NCBI GenBank assembly: GCA_002170355.2
Contig: NHET02000098.1
Location: forward strand, 1-6,981
Source: Gammaproteobacteria bacterium TMED92
Lineage (GTDB): Bacteria; Pseudomonadota; Gammaproteobacteria; Pseudomonadales; Azotimanducaceae
Direction of reading: 5' to 3'
Length of the DNA: 6,981 nt
Below the pieces are notes generated by a model, which worked only from the letters and a program-made list of their open reading frames with translations, was not told the DNA's origin and did not search any database. How positions within the stretch are numbered: the stretch's first letter is position 1; each line of letters starts with the position of its first letter. Position numbers and translations under genes: made by a program. Below, in pieces: positions 6,227-6,981 of this stretch.

Positions 6227-6981
6227 AAGCTACTCCGAGTGCGCAAGTGTCGCAGCAACTCTTGATCGCAATAATGCTGGGTATCCAGCACCAATCGTTC
6301 TTGCAGTAGTTGCAATTGGTGCAGTAAGAACATCAACAAAATACTGATCAGCAGTGCAATAAACGTCGAGTTAAAGGCCACACCCAGGCTCGCGGTGACG
6401 CCAGCAATGTCGCCTTCAACGGCCTCGTAAACTTGGCCTAATGCGTCCCCGATACCGCGCACGGTGCCAATAAAGCCAATGGACGGGATTGCCCAGGCGA
6501 TGTAGCGGATCATAGACATCTCGCTCTCGAGCCGTTCGTATTCATTTTCGCAGACAGTCTTTACGGCCTCAGCAACATCTTGGACGTTTTCAGTGCTCGC
6601 AAATCGGTTGAGGGCGGCAATCAGCGCTCGCGGTAACAGTGCTTCTTGCTCACGCTCCTCCAGGGCTTGCAGCGGGCGCGTATAGGTGCGGGCATCCTCG
6701 GGCAAGATGTTCACGCCAGCACCCACATTAACCAGCGGTTGTTGATGTAATTTGCGTTCGTGCAAAGTTGCCCGGGCTTTGTATCCCATCATTGCAAAAG
6801 CCCAGAAAAACAGGATAAAGCATGACTCCTGTTCGTAGCCCCGTAGCACGACGTATAACGAACGTTGGTTATCAACCGCCAAGCCGGCAGCAGATTGCTC
6901 AGCGCGCTGCTCCAGTACGGCATCGGCGTTCGGTCGAATCACCGTGATGTAAAGCAAATGCACCAATATAGTTGCTACCAT
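6223..6981 (-). CDS. MotA/TolQ/ExbB-family proton channel protein (5' end at or beyond the right edge)
   Basis: At least 252 residues are visible. The protein has four hydrophobic segments: a short one at about 2-15, then about 51-66, 158-181 and 197-220. A cytoplasmic loop of roughly 90 residues lies between the second and third. The last two helices carry the MotA/ExbB signature: PSIGFIGTVRGIGDA at 166-180 and ASLGVAFNSTFIALLISI at 197-214. Polar residues Thr173, Asn204, Ser205 and Thr206 are where the family lines its ion path. Members form pentameric inner-membrane channels that use proton or sodium flow to move a partner with a single helix and an essential Asp; the two VWA proteins downstream have that feature. 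An ATG falls exactly on the last three bases of the window, but the first hydrophobic segment is too short for a helix, so the true start probably lies outside. The gene ends in an ATGA overlap with the Hsp70-like gene. Confidence 0.88.
   Translation of the reverse strand: MVATILVHLLYITVIRPNADAVLEQRAEQSAAGLAVDNQRSLYVVLRGYEQESCFILFFWAFAMMGYKARATLHERKLHQQPLVNVGAGVNILPEDARTYTRPLQALEEREQEALLPRALIAALNRFASTENVQDVAEAVKTVCENEYERLESEMSMIRYIAWAIPSIGFIGTVRGIGDALGQVYEAVEGDIAGVTASLGVAFNSTFIALLISILLMFLLHQLQLLQERLVLDTQHYCDQELLRHLRTRSSL

Noticed and set aside
2903..6981. Identification as a Zorya defence system (ZorA/ZorB)
   Set aside because: The channel protein and Asp-bearing helix are alike in principle, but there is no OmpA-like peptidoglycan-binding domain and no ZorC, ZorD or ZorE-like gene in the window.

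Overview
The window looks like chromosomal DNA of a Gram-negative bacterium, most plausibly a marine-type gammaproteobacterium. The reasons are a SUF-type sufB gene, two lipoproteins with signal peptides suited to the outer membrane, an ExbB/TolQ-type inner-membrane channel protein, moderate GC content by eye, and Shine-Dalgarno sites of the AGGAG type. The placement in gammaproteobacteria is a guess from protein flavour, not a proof. No mobile element, CRISPR array, tRNA or rRNA was seen.

Layout. Positions 1-697 (minus strand) hold the first 232 codons of sufB, which starts at GTG and runs off the left edge. Positions 698-947 are a divergent intergenic region. A small class I SAM-dependent methyltransferase lies on the plus strand at 948-1583. 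Its stop codon lies only 7 bases from that of the last gene of a long minus-strand operon, and an AT-rich inverted repeat spans both stops. The rest of the window (6981 down to 1591) is one tightly packed minus-strand operon of six genes. In transcription order they are: an ExbB/TolQ/MotA-like channel protein (cut by the right edge or starting exactly there), a degenerate Hsp70/actin-fold protein, two membrane-anchored von Willebrand factor A (VWA) proteins, and two lipoproteins. Four of the five junctions are 4-base ATGA stop/start overlaps and the fifth has a single-base gap, so the genes are almost certainly co-translated.

The operon is the interesting part. Both VWA proteins begin with a short basic tail and a single transmembrane helix carrying FLDV at residues 14-17, with Asp16 placed like the functional Asp of ExbD/TolR. 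Each then has a long coiled coil and a C-terminal VWA domain, predicted to be periplasmic. Together with the ExbB-like channel this suggests an ion-driven stator whose ExbD-type subunits carry VWA domains instead of the usual ExbD, TolR or OmpA-like domain. Two lipoproteins with no Asp after the lipidated Cys, hence probably sent to the outer membrane, could be partners on the far side. The Hsp70-like protein has lost the recognisable nucleotide-binding motifs and would sit in the cytoplasm. I know of no named system with this gene set. The working model is an undescribed trans-envelope force-transmitting machine, inferred from sequence only.
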